DNA from: Chinchilla lanigera
Taxonomy: Eukaryota > Chordata > Mammalia > Rodentia > Chinchillidae
Length of the DNA: 64,000 nucleotides
Direction: 5' to 3'
Assembly (NCBI RefSeq): GCF_000276665.1
Contig: NW_004955425.1
Coordinates: forward strand, 22,195,125-22,259,124
Each line of letters starts with the position of its first letter. Within the stretch, counting starts at the first letter, position 1. Below the pieces are notes generated by a model, which made no database searches, was not told where the DNA came from, and worked only from the letters and a program-made list of their open reading frames with translations. A program made the position numbers and the translations under genes. Positions 1-11,356 of this stretch are shown here, piece after piece.

Positions 1-524
1 ATGTGCCCGTGGCGGGGGCCGGCCATGGCTGTGGTGTGCGAGGGGAAGGGACCGTGTGTGGCTCCATGTGTGAGTCCACTCCGCACTAGCAACCCGGGAC
101 GTGGTGTCGCGGCCACAGACTTGGCTGGAATCCACTTAGCTGTGTGGACTCTTCAAACTCATTTCTTGCGCTACAGGACCGTTATAAGACTATACTACTT
201 GAGTTGCTGTGAATTTTAGAAACAACCATCCCTTCTGCCGATGGAGCGCATAGGTGCCCTGCCGAAACTGATTGCAAATGGTGTCACTTTATTCTTACTG
301 TAATACGTGGGCTAGGGATTGTTATCTCCACATTCAAGAGAAGGAAGGTGAAGTGGCGTCTAGGTTCTGGCCACGCAGTGAGGGGCCAGCATCAGGTCTC
401 AGTTCCGGCTCTGTCAGATCCTGACCCCGGGAGAGGTCTGAGTGGTCCAAGTGGTGGCCGGAGTGCAGATGGAGCTCAGCAGGTCACTTCCCCTTCCTCC
501 CAGGTGCAGAGGTCTCTCCACAGC

Positions 525-1080
525 CACAGTTTCACTTTATGTGCTTTCAGTTACCTGCAGTCAACCACGGTCCAAAAACATTAAATGGAAAATTCCCAAA
601 ATAAATAGTTCATAAGGTTCCAGTTGCATAGGGTGATGGTATCTTGTGCCATCCTGCTCAGTCCTGCCCAAGATGTGAATCATCTCTTTGGCCAGCATAC
701 AGTACAGTAAGATATTTAGAGAGAAAGACATATTTATGTAACCTTTTTTTATTCCTTTTTCTTCCTTTTTTCTTGGGGAGCTGCTTGGTATGTTCAGGCT
801 GGCCTTGAGCTCCTTGGGTTGAAGTATTTTTCCTCCTTAGCCTCTAGAGTAGCTGCGACCACGGGCACCTAGTGCTATGCCAGCCCATGTAACTGGTCGT
901 AATGGAATTGCTCTGTTGTATTGTTAATGTCTTACTGTGCCTACATACACATTTAGCTTTCCCATAGGTGTGAGTGCATAGGAGCGAACACAGTATACAT
1001 GGAAGGCTCAGACTAGTCAAGGTTCAGGTGTTCTCTGGAGTCTCAGAACACATGCCCCAGGGATTGGAGGGGACTACAGC
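525..1080 (+). mobile_element. Tigger/pogo-type DNA transposon relic, internally deleted, split by B1
   Basis: The left part (525-742) has the typical Tigger-family start: a cagtttcactt-like terminus, then the stretch around tcaaccacggtccaaaaaca and ttaaatggaaaattcc. The right part (894-1080) has the matching distal segment, with taatgtcttactgtgcc and the terminal ggggactacagc. No transposase frame remains, so this is a non-autonomous or deleted copy. A B1 SINE separates the halves. Family assignment is from remembered consensus; the subfamily is not determined. Confidence 0.7.
743..886 (-). mobile_element. B1 SINE inside the Tigger relic
   Basis: The reverse-strand B1 (7SL-derived) pattern is visible: a T-rich tail on the left, then ggctggccttgagctcc, cctccttagcctc and the degraded head. 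The 7-base target duplication atgtaac flanks it (736-742 and 887-893), which sets the ends and shows it landed in the older DNA transposon. Confidence 0.75.
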
Positions 1081-3224
1081 ATGACATTCTCTGGTGCAGA
1101 TCTGTTGGATGCCCTCATGTGGCTCATTTGGACAACTGTGGTGGTTTTTAAAAAACTTTTAATATATACACAAGTAAGAGTTATTTAAAATGTGTCCCTA
1201 AAGTCACTTAAGTGTGTGGTGCTTTTGAAGCCGATGTGATTGTACACACTGAGGGTCCAAGAACAACAGCTTGTTTTCCACAGTTCTGACCTAACATGAA
1301 CTCTGCAGCGTCGCTGGCTAGTGAGATGCCTGACTGCAGTTGGTGTCGTAGCTCCTACTCGGCTTCACCAGTGTCTTTGTCTGCTCTGTGGTCCTGAAAG
1401 AGAAACCTCCTTCCTTCCTGGCCTCTGCTCTTCACAGAGCTTTCTCTCGCCATCTTGCCAAGAAGGGAAGAATTTACATACAAATCTGAGTTTACAGAGA
1501 TATTTATAAACCTTGGAAAAGTCTTTACCTTTTACACTTAGGAAAGAGGTCAGATCACCAGGGAGTGCTGGATTAATTCAGTCACCAGTTTAAATGCCAG
1601 AAAGTCTTTCAGGAAGAGTATTAAAGGTCTGCAGTCCTGACTCAGGAGCTGTATGTCCTGAAGTGAAACTCACTTGGAGTTTTCTTCCCCTGTGCTGTAC
1701 TGAGTCACGCTTGGGGGCGTGAGCCCTAGGCCATAGTTTGGCCCAGGCACCTAGCAGGGACTCCTCATTCAGTGGCCCCACCAGTAGCAGAGTCAGAGGT
1801 CCTGTGTCATGAGTGTCCCGTGCTGGACCCTGGTTCTGTCTGTGCAGTGGTGGGCTGAGTCCAGTGGGAGAGTGTAGAGAGCCCTTCCCAGTCCTTGTTG
1901 TGGCCCAGGAAGTTTATATTTGTAATTCCATGGAAAAGTTACTGGAATTCTGGTAAGTTAATTTTAATCTACTGCTTTTAGTGTAACCCATGGGGAGAAT
2001 AAAGACACTAAGACATGTTTGTAGTTATGGGGAGCCAAGGGGTCCTACGTCCAGCCACAGTGACGGCTAACCAGAACAAAGGCCTCGACCCAGGCCCAAA
2101 GCATCAGCATGTGAACACTGTTGGAATCAAAGCAGATTTCAGACACACTGGGTTTTATTTATTTGTGAAGAAGGGAGTGGCTTGAGGATGAGTGACTGTG
2201 AGAATGGCAGGAATTAGGTGAGCACTGTGAGCCGGGCTAGGTAGGAGGCCTGAAACCACCTCTGTGATATGCAGAGAGAAGGATATGCAGAAGGAGTCAT
2301 CTGCATAACACAATTTGAGGGAGTATCTAATGTGTTGGGGTCGGTACTTTAGCTCTGACGTGTGATCTTTTATGCCCTGGGCAGTCAGGGCCTCTTTTCT
2401 TGAGGCTCGATCCTAGGGAACGCAGACAGCGTGGACATGGCTCTCTATCTTGTCTTGTCCTGGCTCACACAAGGGTGCAAGGAAGAGGGAGCACTGCCTG
2501 CCTTCTTCAGAGACCACCATCAGCACCTGGGCTGGACCGATGTGCACTGCTTAAAGCCAACTGAAGGGACAAGGAACAGTCCCAGCCAGCTCTGTACGTA
2601 TCAGTACATGGAAATAGGGTCAGGTTCCGCCAAAATGGAGACGATTGCTCCTCCTTCAAGGAGAGTTGCCCAGGTGCCCTCCGCAGGAGAGGGTAAGTTC
2701 CCATGTTACTCTTCAAGCACCGTTTAGTGAGAGTGCATGTGGAACCCTCTGACCTTAAACGTGTGTAAGGATTGGCCCTGTCCTTTTCCACCTAAACAAC
2801 ACACAAATTCTCAAAAGATACTAAGTGAACGTGGGAGCAGCAGAGCATTGCTGTGGGAACTCGTGTGTCACAGCAAACTGATCATCTCCAAAGAGTTGAG
2901 GCAAGGGCATGTTTTTAAAGGAAAATAGAAGAATTCCTTAAGTAATTTTGAAGCAATAATCCTTGGCTTACAGGATCAGTCACAAGAGTGACAGCCATGC
3001 CTGGTTGGCCAAGTGTCCCTGCCTCTGTGGAGGTCTGGTGGCCCGTGAAGGCTGTGGTTTCAGCAGAGTCCTTTGCCGTAGTACTCACCCTCGGGCATTC
3101 AGGCACGAGATCGTCTTTGGAACTTCAGCTTTATTGTTCTTGTCAGTCAGGGCTTGACATAACTGGCTCTGCTTTGATTCCAACAGTGTTCACAAGCTGA
3201 AGCCTTGGCCCAATTGTGTTTCAG

Positions 3225-3468
3225 ACAACGGAGGGCAGACCCTGGCCGGAGGCAATAACTGGCCCCTTCGAGGAAGAAAATGGACCCTGTGGGAAGGAGG
3301 CATCCGAGGCGTGGGCTTTGTCGCAAGCCCCTTGCTAAAGCGGAAGGGCGCGAGGAGCCGGGAGCTCATCCACATTTCCGACTGGCTGCCGACGCTGCTG
3401 AGGCTGGCAGGGGGCCGCACGCATGGCACCAAGCCCCTGGACGGCTTCGACGTGTGGGAAACCATCAG
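3225..3468 (+). CDS. ARSB: Arylsulfatase B exon (equivalent of human exon 5)
   Basis: This coding exon is part of lysosomal N-acetylgalactosamine-4-sulfatase, which removes 4-sulfate groups from dermatan and chondroitin sulfate. It opens at the second base of a codon and closes at the second base of the Ser-381 codon, giving 80 full codons in 244 bp, the length and phase of human exon 5. The frame has no stop. Using human numbering, it starts at the active-site Asp300/Asn301 ([18 protein letters not shown]), with catalytic Lys318 in GRKW. It continues through [16 protein letters not shown] and [10 protein letters not shown] and ends DGFDVWETI. These match ARSB rather than ARSI/ARSJ, which differ in this block. 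The acceptor is ttTCAG at 3221-3224. The donor is CAG followed by gtactg, intact at +1/+2 but weak at +5. The position equivalent to human N-glycosylated Asn366 is His here (RTHGTKP). The Asp300 codon's first base lies in an exon upstream of the window. Confidence 0.95.
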
Positions 3469-3854
3469 GTACTGCATGCATTGCCTTCTCAGATAGGAGC
3501 TCCAAGAGCAGCTTGACAGGGTGGGGTGAGAACGATAACTTTTGTGTTGAAATTACAGTTCCTCTTACAAAAATGATCTCTTTTGAGATATGAAATACCT
3601 ATAGAGATGCTGTAATTATATATTCTTTAAGTTTGAAATTTGGGGTAGCAGGTATGTGTTTTACCTGGAGAGTAAGATTGTCCTCAGCCTTCAGTCCATA
3701 TGGAAGGTGCTGAGAGCCGAGAGCACTGCTGAGAAGCAGGCGTGTGCAGTGTTGGCTTCCCGCCAGGACCAGGGACCCACCTTGCTGTGTGCTGGGAGAA
3801 TGGAGCCCAGAGCAGCTGTGCAGGCTCAGGGAATAGGTTCAGCTCCGCTCGTTA

Positions 3855-3990
3855 CCAAGTAAGGGACACCTACTATGTGCTGGTCCCTGTCCTAAGTGCT
3901 GAGAATGAGGGGTGAATAAGAGAGGCAAGGGCCCGGCTCTCAAGAAGCATGTATTCTAGTAGGGGAGAAAAATATTAAACAGGTAAGCAC
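3855..3990 (+). repeat. Ancient mammalian repeat (tentative, L2/CR1-like)
   Basis: The run cctactatgtgctggtccct, followed by ctaagtgctgagaatg and tctagtaggggag, resembles a common old mammalian repeat. Another segment at 63303-63440 shares the general theme. I am unsure of the family name. Confidence 0.4.
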
Positions 3991-4039
3991 ACAAACAGCC
4001 AGGATGGGACAAAAGGGAAAGGCCGGCTGGTTCCTTGCC

Positions 4040-4222
4040 ACTTTCTGCTTGCCCTGCCCTGAGTTGTTTCCCCTCTGCCATGCCCTCTGCTGTGCTGCCC
4101 TGCTTTGGAGCCAGGCAACCAGGGACTGAAACCTCTACAAACTGAGCTAAATAAACCGTTCTTCCCTTAACTTGTGGGTGTCGGGTATTTTGTCCCAGCA
4201 ATGAGAAAAGTAACTAAGACAG
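4040..4222 (+). mobile_element. MaLR-type LTR, 3' part
   Basis: The distal half of a class III (ERVL-MaLR-like) solo LTR is seen: ggactgaaacctctacaaac, the polyadenylation-signal region gctaaataaacc, then gggtattttgtcccagcaatg and gaaaagtaactaagaca at the end. The same block closes the copy at 25617-26019. No internal viral genes are adjacent. Confidence 0.55.
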
Positions 4223-4529
4223 CTGTGAACGCTTAAATGGAAACTCTTGAAGTGCTCTGAGTTTAGGGATGGATGGAAGAGACATCTGGCCAGGCTGCTC
4301 AGCCTCTCAGAACATGCGTCTCTTACCTTCTCTCCAGCGAGTGATGTCCAGGAAGGTGAGATGACGAAAGCTCAGGGAAAATCTGATCAATCAGTGTTCT
4401 AATTTTCTGGAAGTCATTTCTCAACTCAGAGTTCTAGATTCTCCTTGGAGACTTTCTCAAATTTTAGAGATTGTTTTTCAAACAACAAATTGTAAATTGT
4501 TGAGTAGCTATTTCTTAACCTTATTCAAG

Positions 4530-4620
4530 CTGAACCTTGAATAATACCGGGGGTAGGGTTGTTGGCCTCATTAGGTCAGAAATCCATATATAGTATAATT
4601 TAGAAAAAACTATTTAATAC
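4530..4620 (+). mobile_element. Tigger-like DNA transposon fragment
   Basis: The short segment ccttgaataataccgggggt, followed by gtcagaaatccatatat, resembles the terminal part of a Tigger family. It is too degraded for firm limits. Confidence 0.4.
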
Positions 4621-5202
4621 CTTTATTAACAGTTGCTTGCAAAGTCAGAGGAATGGGTTTTTTCTAGTTTTTTTTAATATTGTAGACGTTCTTGAGACTG
4701 ATGAAAATTGTGAATTTATAGAAAAAAGAGTCTAAACGTACAAAAACTTAGCTAGAACTTATATTAGAAATAGGTTACACATTTCTGTGTGATTACACGT
4801 GGAAAACTGAAAACTATTCTTCATAAACTTATGCCTCTCTTGCTCATTTTAATGAAAAATTAGTAGCCAATCATGAGTAGCTGTTTAAAAAATAATGACC
4901 AATAGCAAATAAAAAGGAAATAAAAATGTCAAGGCAAATCAGAACTTGAATATCAGTTCAGGTTATCACTGTTGAGGTTTTACTTAAAGAAGTTTAAAAA
5001 AAACTTCGGTTTTTGATACAACAGCATTTGTAGCACGCCTAACAGTAGTTAGTTTTTAGTCTTGTGGCATTTTGGTAACAAAACTATTAGCAACCCTGGC
5101 TTACGAGGGCACACAGCAGCGACTATGCCAGAGCTGAGCTCAGTGGAAAAGCAATAAATTCATTCTGAATAATTTCTTTTGTCCTCATTTTACTGAGGTT
5201 AT

Positions 5203-5317
5203 TTGTTTATTTGTTTGTCTTTTTGAGACAAGGTTTTGCTATGCAGTCCAGGCTGGCCTTGAACTCACCTCAGCCTCTCTAGTGCTGGGATTACAAGCCT
5301 GCTCCACCATGCCCGGT
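5203..5317 (-). mobile_element. B1 SINE
   Basis: The reverse-strand B1 pattern reads from a T-rich tail through tttgagacaaggttttgct, ccaggctggccttgaactc and gtgctgggattacaagcc to caccatgcccgg. Flanks tactgaggttat (5191-5202) and tactggagttat (5319-5330) look like a diverged target duplication. Confidence 0.85.
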
Positions 5318-6071
5318 GTACTGGAGTTATCCTCTTTGGCAAAGTCCACATCATTAATGTTCACTCACATCACCAAATTGGATTATAAATGCATATTTCA
5401 ACCTTAAGGTTGTCTTGGTCAGAAGTGAGTTGTAGAGTGGGGTGCCATTTGCTTTGGTCTGGGGAGGAGCTGGTGAGAAACTCAACCCTGCCCACCCGCA
5501 GGACACCTCTCCTGGGCCTTGGAATGCTCTCCTCCAGAGCAGGCTCCTGGAGCCACCGTGTGAGGTTGACTGCAGGGCTTTCGATCTGACCAAAAACGTT
5601 TTACATAAGACTGCTAAATCATGACAGTTAGCTTTCCTTTTCTATTTAAAAAAAATAAGGTAAAATTTCTATCCAAAGTTTAATAAAACATTTTAAGATT
5701 CGTGCTATGGGAATACGGCAGATTTCCACTTAGTAAGTAAAGAACTGCGCTCATCCCACTCTTATTTTTTGATGAAAGTTCTCGTTTGTTGATGGAAGAG
5801 GAGTCCAGCCTCTGGCTCTGAAGGAGCTGCTGCTCGCAGAGCATGAAGGCAAGCCTTCTTTTGGGCACACAGCTGCTGATAGAGAAACCAGCCAGTCACA
5901 CTCACATCAGAGCGTCCTCTCTAAGCGGCACAAACAAACGAGCAGCCAAAAGTCAGAGACACTTGATCTGTGCCCAGAAATTAGAACTTTTTTCCAGAAA
6001 TGGAAATACCATTTTTGAGGTGATGGTAGTTTTCGAAAATTTCAAAAGGGGTTCATGAAATAGGAATACCA

Positions 6072-6484
6072 GTTGTCTTAGTTACTTTTTCTATTGCTGA
6101 GACAAAATATCCAACACTTGCAGTTAAAGGAGGAAAGGTTTATTTAGCTCACAGTTTGTAGGGGTTCAGTCCGTGGTTGGTGGGCTCTAAGGCAGGTGAT
6201 GCAGCAGAGGGGCGTGGCAGAGGAGGAACAGCTCACAACTGGCAGAAGGCAGCAAAGCAGTGAAGTAGCAGCAGCAGGCAGCAACCTACCTTCTCTCTGT
6301 CCTTTTATGGTCCATTCAGGCTATCCACCTTTGACCAGTGCCACCCACACCCAGAGCGGGGCACCCTTAATCCCAGCATCCACTTTAATCCTTGCATCAC
6401 ACTCTAGATTCAGCCACCTCTGAAAATCCCCACCTATGAGTGTCTGAGACTTTGGGGGGACATCTAGACACAACTGTAACACCA
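6072..6484 (-). mobile_element. MaLR-type solo LTR
   Basis: Read on the reverse strand this is a MaLR-like LTR. On the + strand it shows agttactttttctattgctg, then acaaaatatcc, ggtttatttagctcacagtt, tccgtggttggtgggctcta and, at the far end, gggggacatctagacac. The same layout recurs at 33350-33724. No retroviral coding sequence remains. Confidence 0.6.
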
Positions 6485-6983
6485 GTAATGGAGGAAAAGC
6501 ATAGCTGGTTGTGCTAGGAGCATCAGAGATTAACTGGTTATATAATTATCAATTCCTCTTCAACTTGCTTCAACGTATTAAACTTTGAGGAGAAATATTA
6601 GCATTTCTGAGGTGAGTGACATTATTTACAATGAGAGCTTTTCAGCTGCTTCTGTTTTTCTTCTTTGTCATTTCCAGCTTCTCCAAGCACTTTCCAAGTC
6701 TGTGTAGTTTGTGTACTTTTCAACTTGATATGGAACTTTCAGGTTGTTTCAAGACATTTCATAAGCTTAGTTGCCAAAAATGAAAACCAAAAGATTCGTA
6801 TTCCATAGGCTGCTTTTTGCTCATGTTATCTGTAAACTTAATACCAAACAAAAGCAGAGCCTCTGACGGTCTGGTCAGAATGGTGTTTCTCATTGATGGG
6901 AAAGTCTTCCAGATGGCATAACACAATAGTGGTGACAACTGAATATTAACTGAAAATATAAAATATGCCAACAACTTGATATT

Positions 6984-7625
6984 GATATAGGGGAAAGAAA
7001 CTCCTGACCTGCTAGATACCTGGATGAGTTTGTGTTCTCTAAAATTGAAGAATGAATTTTAGGAACAACAGAGGTGAAGAGCAGAATATATTTATTGAGG
7101 GAAAGAAAGCTTCTGTCTGAGAGAGGGACAGAAGGGGGCCTGAGTGGATTGCCAAGGAACTTGCCTTTTTTAGGGACTTTTATAGAGCAAAACCACAACG
7201 TGATGTGGGTCCAAGGTGGGGAACCTGGGAAATTGCAAGGTGGGACAGAACTATGGCCAGCCAATAAGATGACAAGCATAACTGCTCAGGTAAAATTGAC
7301 TAAGTAGGGATCAAATGGGGAAGTGAGACAAGTAATAAGCAGGCATGAATACAGAACAGGGGCTTTTCCCATAGGCCATTGGGTCAGTGACTCTTCCTGG
7401 TCTTTTCAAGGTGATCGCTACCTATTTAGAGTATCAAGCCCTGATGTCCATCCCTAGGGAGGTATGTGGGTGCATTTATTTCTTCTTTTGTCTTGAGTTC
7501 TGGCCCACAGTGGAAGCACCTGTCTCTCCCACAGTTGCAAGTTATCTTGTCTTCCACGCTGGCTCCTTCAAGGGCCCAGCCCGGTATGCCTGCCTGTAAT
7601 ATTCCTATCTAATTTAACTGCCTAC
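6984..7625. repeat. LTR-like interspersed repeat, copy 1
   Basis: This segment is related to 29640-30085. Shared blocks are acctgctagat near the start, aattgaagaatgaatttta (aattaaagaatgaattccaa in the other copy), a gcagaatatatttattgagg versus gtaggaaaagtttattgtgg block, gggcctgagtgg/ggtcctgagtggg, and an ending with taactgcctac/agctgcctatac. It looks like an LTR in reverse orientation (antisense polyadenylation region), but I do not recognise the family. No coding capacity is visible. Confidence 0.55.
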
Positions 7626-9230
7626 AACAATATGACATTATGGAGACTTTTACCCTATAAATTCAGGTTCAATAAGAAAGTTAAAAAAAAATCACTTTTC
7701 ATTCCAGTTTCACAGATAACATGAAACCAGTGAAGCATGATTGTCCCTAAGCCCGAGGTTAAGAACCTTTGCTCTTTTTTCTTTATTCCAAATATTAACA
7801 AAGTGACCCTGACGGATTGTTGAATAATACTCCCTTTTCAGTGACTACAGCACCACTTTAATTATGTGTTAAGCTCTCATTTGCTTTACTCTGTGGACCC
7901 ATCTGCTCCCACTTGTAATCTCTGACTTGACTCCCTTTTGTCATCTCTAGCAGGTGTTTCAATCCTGTGGAAATTTATCAGCCATACCTGCATTATATTT
8001 CCTTTATAAAATTTTCTTGACAAGTCCCGCTTTTTAATTTTTGCCTGATGAACTCTAGAATTATTTTGCCAAGTTGCAAGGAAAGCTTTTTATAAACTGA
8101 ATTGGAGGAGAGTAGACCTGTAAATTGATTTTTAAAAATGACACATTCATGCTTACTGCCTGGACACTTAATATTGTTGCCCAGCTTACTGATGTGCTCT
8201 TCACTTTAAGGAATATTATTTTTTCTTTGGATTTGATTTTGAACGTTCCCTCACTAAGCTTTCAAGTTTATTCACTTTTTTGCAGTATCTAATCATCCAT
8301 TCATTCTATCTAGTATATTTTACATCTCGTACATTGTAGCTTCCACTTCTTCAAGCCAGCTGGGTCTGCTGTGTCGTCTGTGTCCCTGGGCAGCTTCCTG
8401 AACAGTTAGAGTACAGTTAGAATAGCTGTAATAGCTGTTCAGTGCCCTGCCCACACCGACGTGTGCAGTGGTTGTTGTGAGGACTGATTGTGCTCCTGAC
8501 CGTGGCTCTCGTCTCCGTGCCTTTTAATCTTTGATTCAAGGCATCGCTTATTTACCTTGCTAGGTACTGGATCTTTTTGTATTCTTACAACTCTTCTTGC
8601 TTTGTTCCGAGATGCCATTGTTACTACATTCGTTTGAATAATGCTTTTGTGACTTACTAGGCAGGTCCAGAGCAGTGCCCATTCTAAGGCTAATTATTCC
8701 CCACCACTGGGTCAAAACCCTGTCTAGAAATCTACCCAGTGCCTGTGAATTCTGAGTGCTTCTGGTCTGACTGTTGGGCACAGGGACTGCCCGCTGCTGG
8801 TGCGGAAGCTGAGCGCTGTTCTCTGCAGTGCTGTCTGACGGGGCTGTCCTCAGGGTGAAGCGCATCCTCTGTGGACCTCCAGGATTCCCGTGTGCAGCCC
8901 TCTCTTCCCTAGCGTTGGTCCTTCATCTCCAGCTGCCTTGGTCTTTCTGGGCTGTCAGCTCTATCTCAGCTGCGGGAAGGCACTGGGCCCCCTCTCTTGC
9001 CCTTCCTCTCCCCAGTAAGTTGGAGCAAGCTCAGGACTCACCTCCTTTGTTTCCCATCTTTTATCTTTTCCAGGGTCATCCTCCACTGCCTGATATGTGG
9101 AGCTTTGAAAGCTGTTGTTTCATGTATTCTGTCTGTTTTTCTTTGAGTTGGTTTAGGCAAGAGGGTAAGAAAATCTGGTTTGTCTGTTTCCCTCTCTTAG
9201 CGAAAATTGAAAGTGCCCAGAGACACTTTT

Positions 9231-9362
9231 CTTCTTTTGGTGGTGGTGGGGTTAGGGGGTTGAGACAAGTTCTTGCTGTATAGCCCAGAGATCCTTGAAC
9301 TCACAGAGTTCCTTCTGCCTCAGCCTCCTTAGTGCTAGGATTACAGGTGTACACCACCATGT
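9231..9362 (-). mobile_element. B1 SINE
   Basis: The reverse-strand B1 shows ttgagacaagttcttgctg, agcccagagatccttgaac, tgcctcagcctccttagtg and ggattacaggtgtacaccac. The short flanks gacactttt (9222-9230) and gcactttt (9363-9370) may be the target duplication. Confidence 0.8.
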
Positions 9363-11040
9363 GCACTTTTGTGCCTGTGATTTCTTCACCAGTATTTCCT
9401 CGCTTATTTCTCACTTTCAGGCATTCCTAAATTTGGTCTAGGATTCAGCTTTCTGAAATAGAATACTACATAATGCCATTCTCTCCTTATCCACATTTTT
9501 GTTTTAGTTTTAGATCCATAATGATATATTCAGTGCAAAGTACCTTTCCATTCCCAAAGTGTTCACAACTATCTCTTAGCTAAAGGAATTTATCCTTGAA
9601 TACAGTTTTCAAGATTCTTTGAATTCTTCATGTCTGTTAAAACATTTCTTACAACCTTGATAATTTAAAAACAGCTCAACTGATTTAAAAAATTTGTCTC
9701 ATACTTTCTTGCTTGAATGTCTTAAAAATATTATCTCAGTCTTTCTTTGTTATCTATGTTGCTATTAAGCCAAATGTCAGCCTGATTTTATTCTTTTGCA
9801 AATCCAGGGGTCTTTTTATCTGGAGGCCCAGGAGATTTTTATTAGTACTTTCGCTATTATTTAAAGTCTAACACTTTTGCTGACTGTCCCAAAGCTTGCG
9901 GTGCCAGTGCAGTTTTTCCAGTCACAAAGTGGATTCTTTGAGTTTGAACATTCAGTTTGCCTTTATTTCACATTTTTTGAAATATAGTTCTCAATGTCGT
10001 GTTCCATTGTTTCCGTGTCCATCCTCACATCCCCAGCTGTGGGCACTCTTGAGTTTTCTGTATGTAGCTTTTGTTTTGCTCACTTTCTGATGTTTTTTGC
10101 CTCTTTGCTTTCTCCTATTTTGAATTATCTTCTTGCTTTTCATTTCTATTCTTGATAAACCTTCACATACTTTGTTATGTAAATAATGTCCCTTCATTTT
10201 CTGAGATTTTGTCTTTTTTTCCAGTTTCTTCCCTTAGCTTAGTATTTGGGCTTTTAAAGTTCTAATTCATGGTGCTTTTAAATACTGGAAGTTGCTGATT
10301 GAACTATATTTAATTCATGTTGAAATATTGTGTAACCGTTTTTCTCTCCTTTGTGACATTTTTCCATAGTAGGAAAGTAGTTTTCGTTTGCCAGAAGCTT
10401 TGCATTCTCGTTTGCTGCTTTTTAAAACCTCTGTGGTAAGTCTGTATAGATGCTGGATTCTTTTTGTTGTTGTTCATGTTTGTTTCTTTTTATTCCTGGG
10501 AGGGTAGGGTTTGGAGAGTTGATTTCTTAGTTCCAAAATACCTTGTATTGCTACAAGAATGTGCAGTTTTCTTTAATAAGTCCTGCCCTTTCTTTGTGCT
10601 CTGCATCCCGTGATTTTTATGTTACTCTGCTGTTCTAGGGAAACCCTGCTGTTCAGCCACTTCCTACTTTCCATCCCTCCTGGAAAAGGAAAGAAGCCTG
10701 TCCTGTTCCTGTCTCTCTCCTCGCTCAGAACTGCCACCTCTGCATCCTGAGGCTTCCAAGCCACTTTCAGTGCCCCCTGGCCGCAAGGCATCAGCCCCAG
10801 GCAGCGTTTGCCACCCGAAGTGTGCGTCTGTCCCGCCCTCCTGCAGTCAGCATCCGGGCTGGTGCCAGCCTTGAGTCCAGGTCTCAGGGTGCTCCCACAT
10901 CTGCTTCTAGCGCTCACATGTGCCCCGTCTCTGGTTTGTGTCATAGCTTGAATATAGTTTTTGGAGGATTGCAGGAATAGATTTAAATCAGGATGCCACC
11001 ATTATTCTGCAAATACAGATGTTCACATGTTCTTGGGTTC

Positions 11041-11142
11041 TTTTTTTTTTTTTTTTTTGGTTTTTCTCCGGTACCGGGAACCGAACTCACGACCTTGTGC
11101 TTGCCAGGCAGGCGCTTTGCTGCTGAGCTAAATCCCCAGCTC
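11041..11142 (-). mobile_element. ID SINE
   Basis: This tRNA-derived SINE is inverted: a long T run (the A tail), the block ggtaccgggaaccgaactc, the B-box side with ccaggcaggcgctttgctgc and the A-box end tgagctaaatccccagc. Target duplications are gttcttgggttc (11029-11040) and gttcttaggttc (11143-11154), one mismatch. Confidence 0.92.
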
Positions 11143-11212
11143 GTTCTTAGGTTCTTACTCTACTTTTTTTTTTTTTAACTGATCCTCTGTGTCAGCATCA
11201 CAGAGTGGCTTT

Positions 11213-11356
11213 TTTATGTTCTTCGTATTTTGAGACAAGATCTCGCTATTTAGTTCAGGCTGAACTTGAACTCATTATGTAGTCTAGGCTGGCCTGAAAT
11301 CATTGTAATCCTCCTGCCTCAGCCTCCCTCCTGAGTGCTGGGAGGCCTGCACCACT
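11213..11356 (-). mobile_element. B1 SINE
   Basis: The reverse-strand B1 has ttgagacaagatctcgctat, caggctgaacttgaactc, a second ctaggctggcctgaaat copy, then cctcctgcctcagcctcc and gagtgctgggagg. Two adjacent aggctg...ctg motifs indicate an internal duplication, as in long B1 forms. Confidence 0.8.

Larger units (their letters stand above)
1..3224 (+). other. ARSB: ARSB intron 4, 3' part
   Basis: This is non-coding sequence up to the AG acceptor of the 244-bp exon. It contains one Tigger-type DNA transposon relic with a B1 inside it. From about 1085 to 3180 I recognise no gene or clear repeat, and the short open frames there have no family resemblance. The acceptor reads gtgtttcag before the exon, with only a short pyrimidine run. 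Another AG (caacag) lies about 40 bases upstream at 3181-3186. The intron assignment depends on the exon identification. Confidence 0.8.

Noticed and set aside
1..220. Possible CpG island or first exon at the window start
   Set aside because: CpG is not dense beyond the first lines, and the reading frame shows no signal peptide or known domain.
3225..3468. ARSI, ARSJ or another sulfatase instead of ARSB
   Set aside because: The [16 protein letters not shown] and [11 protein letters not shown] blocks and the exon phases match ARSB; the paralogs differ at these positions.
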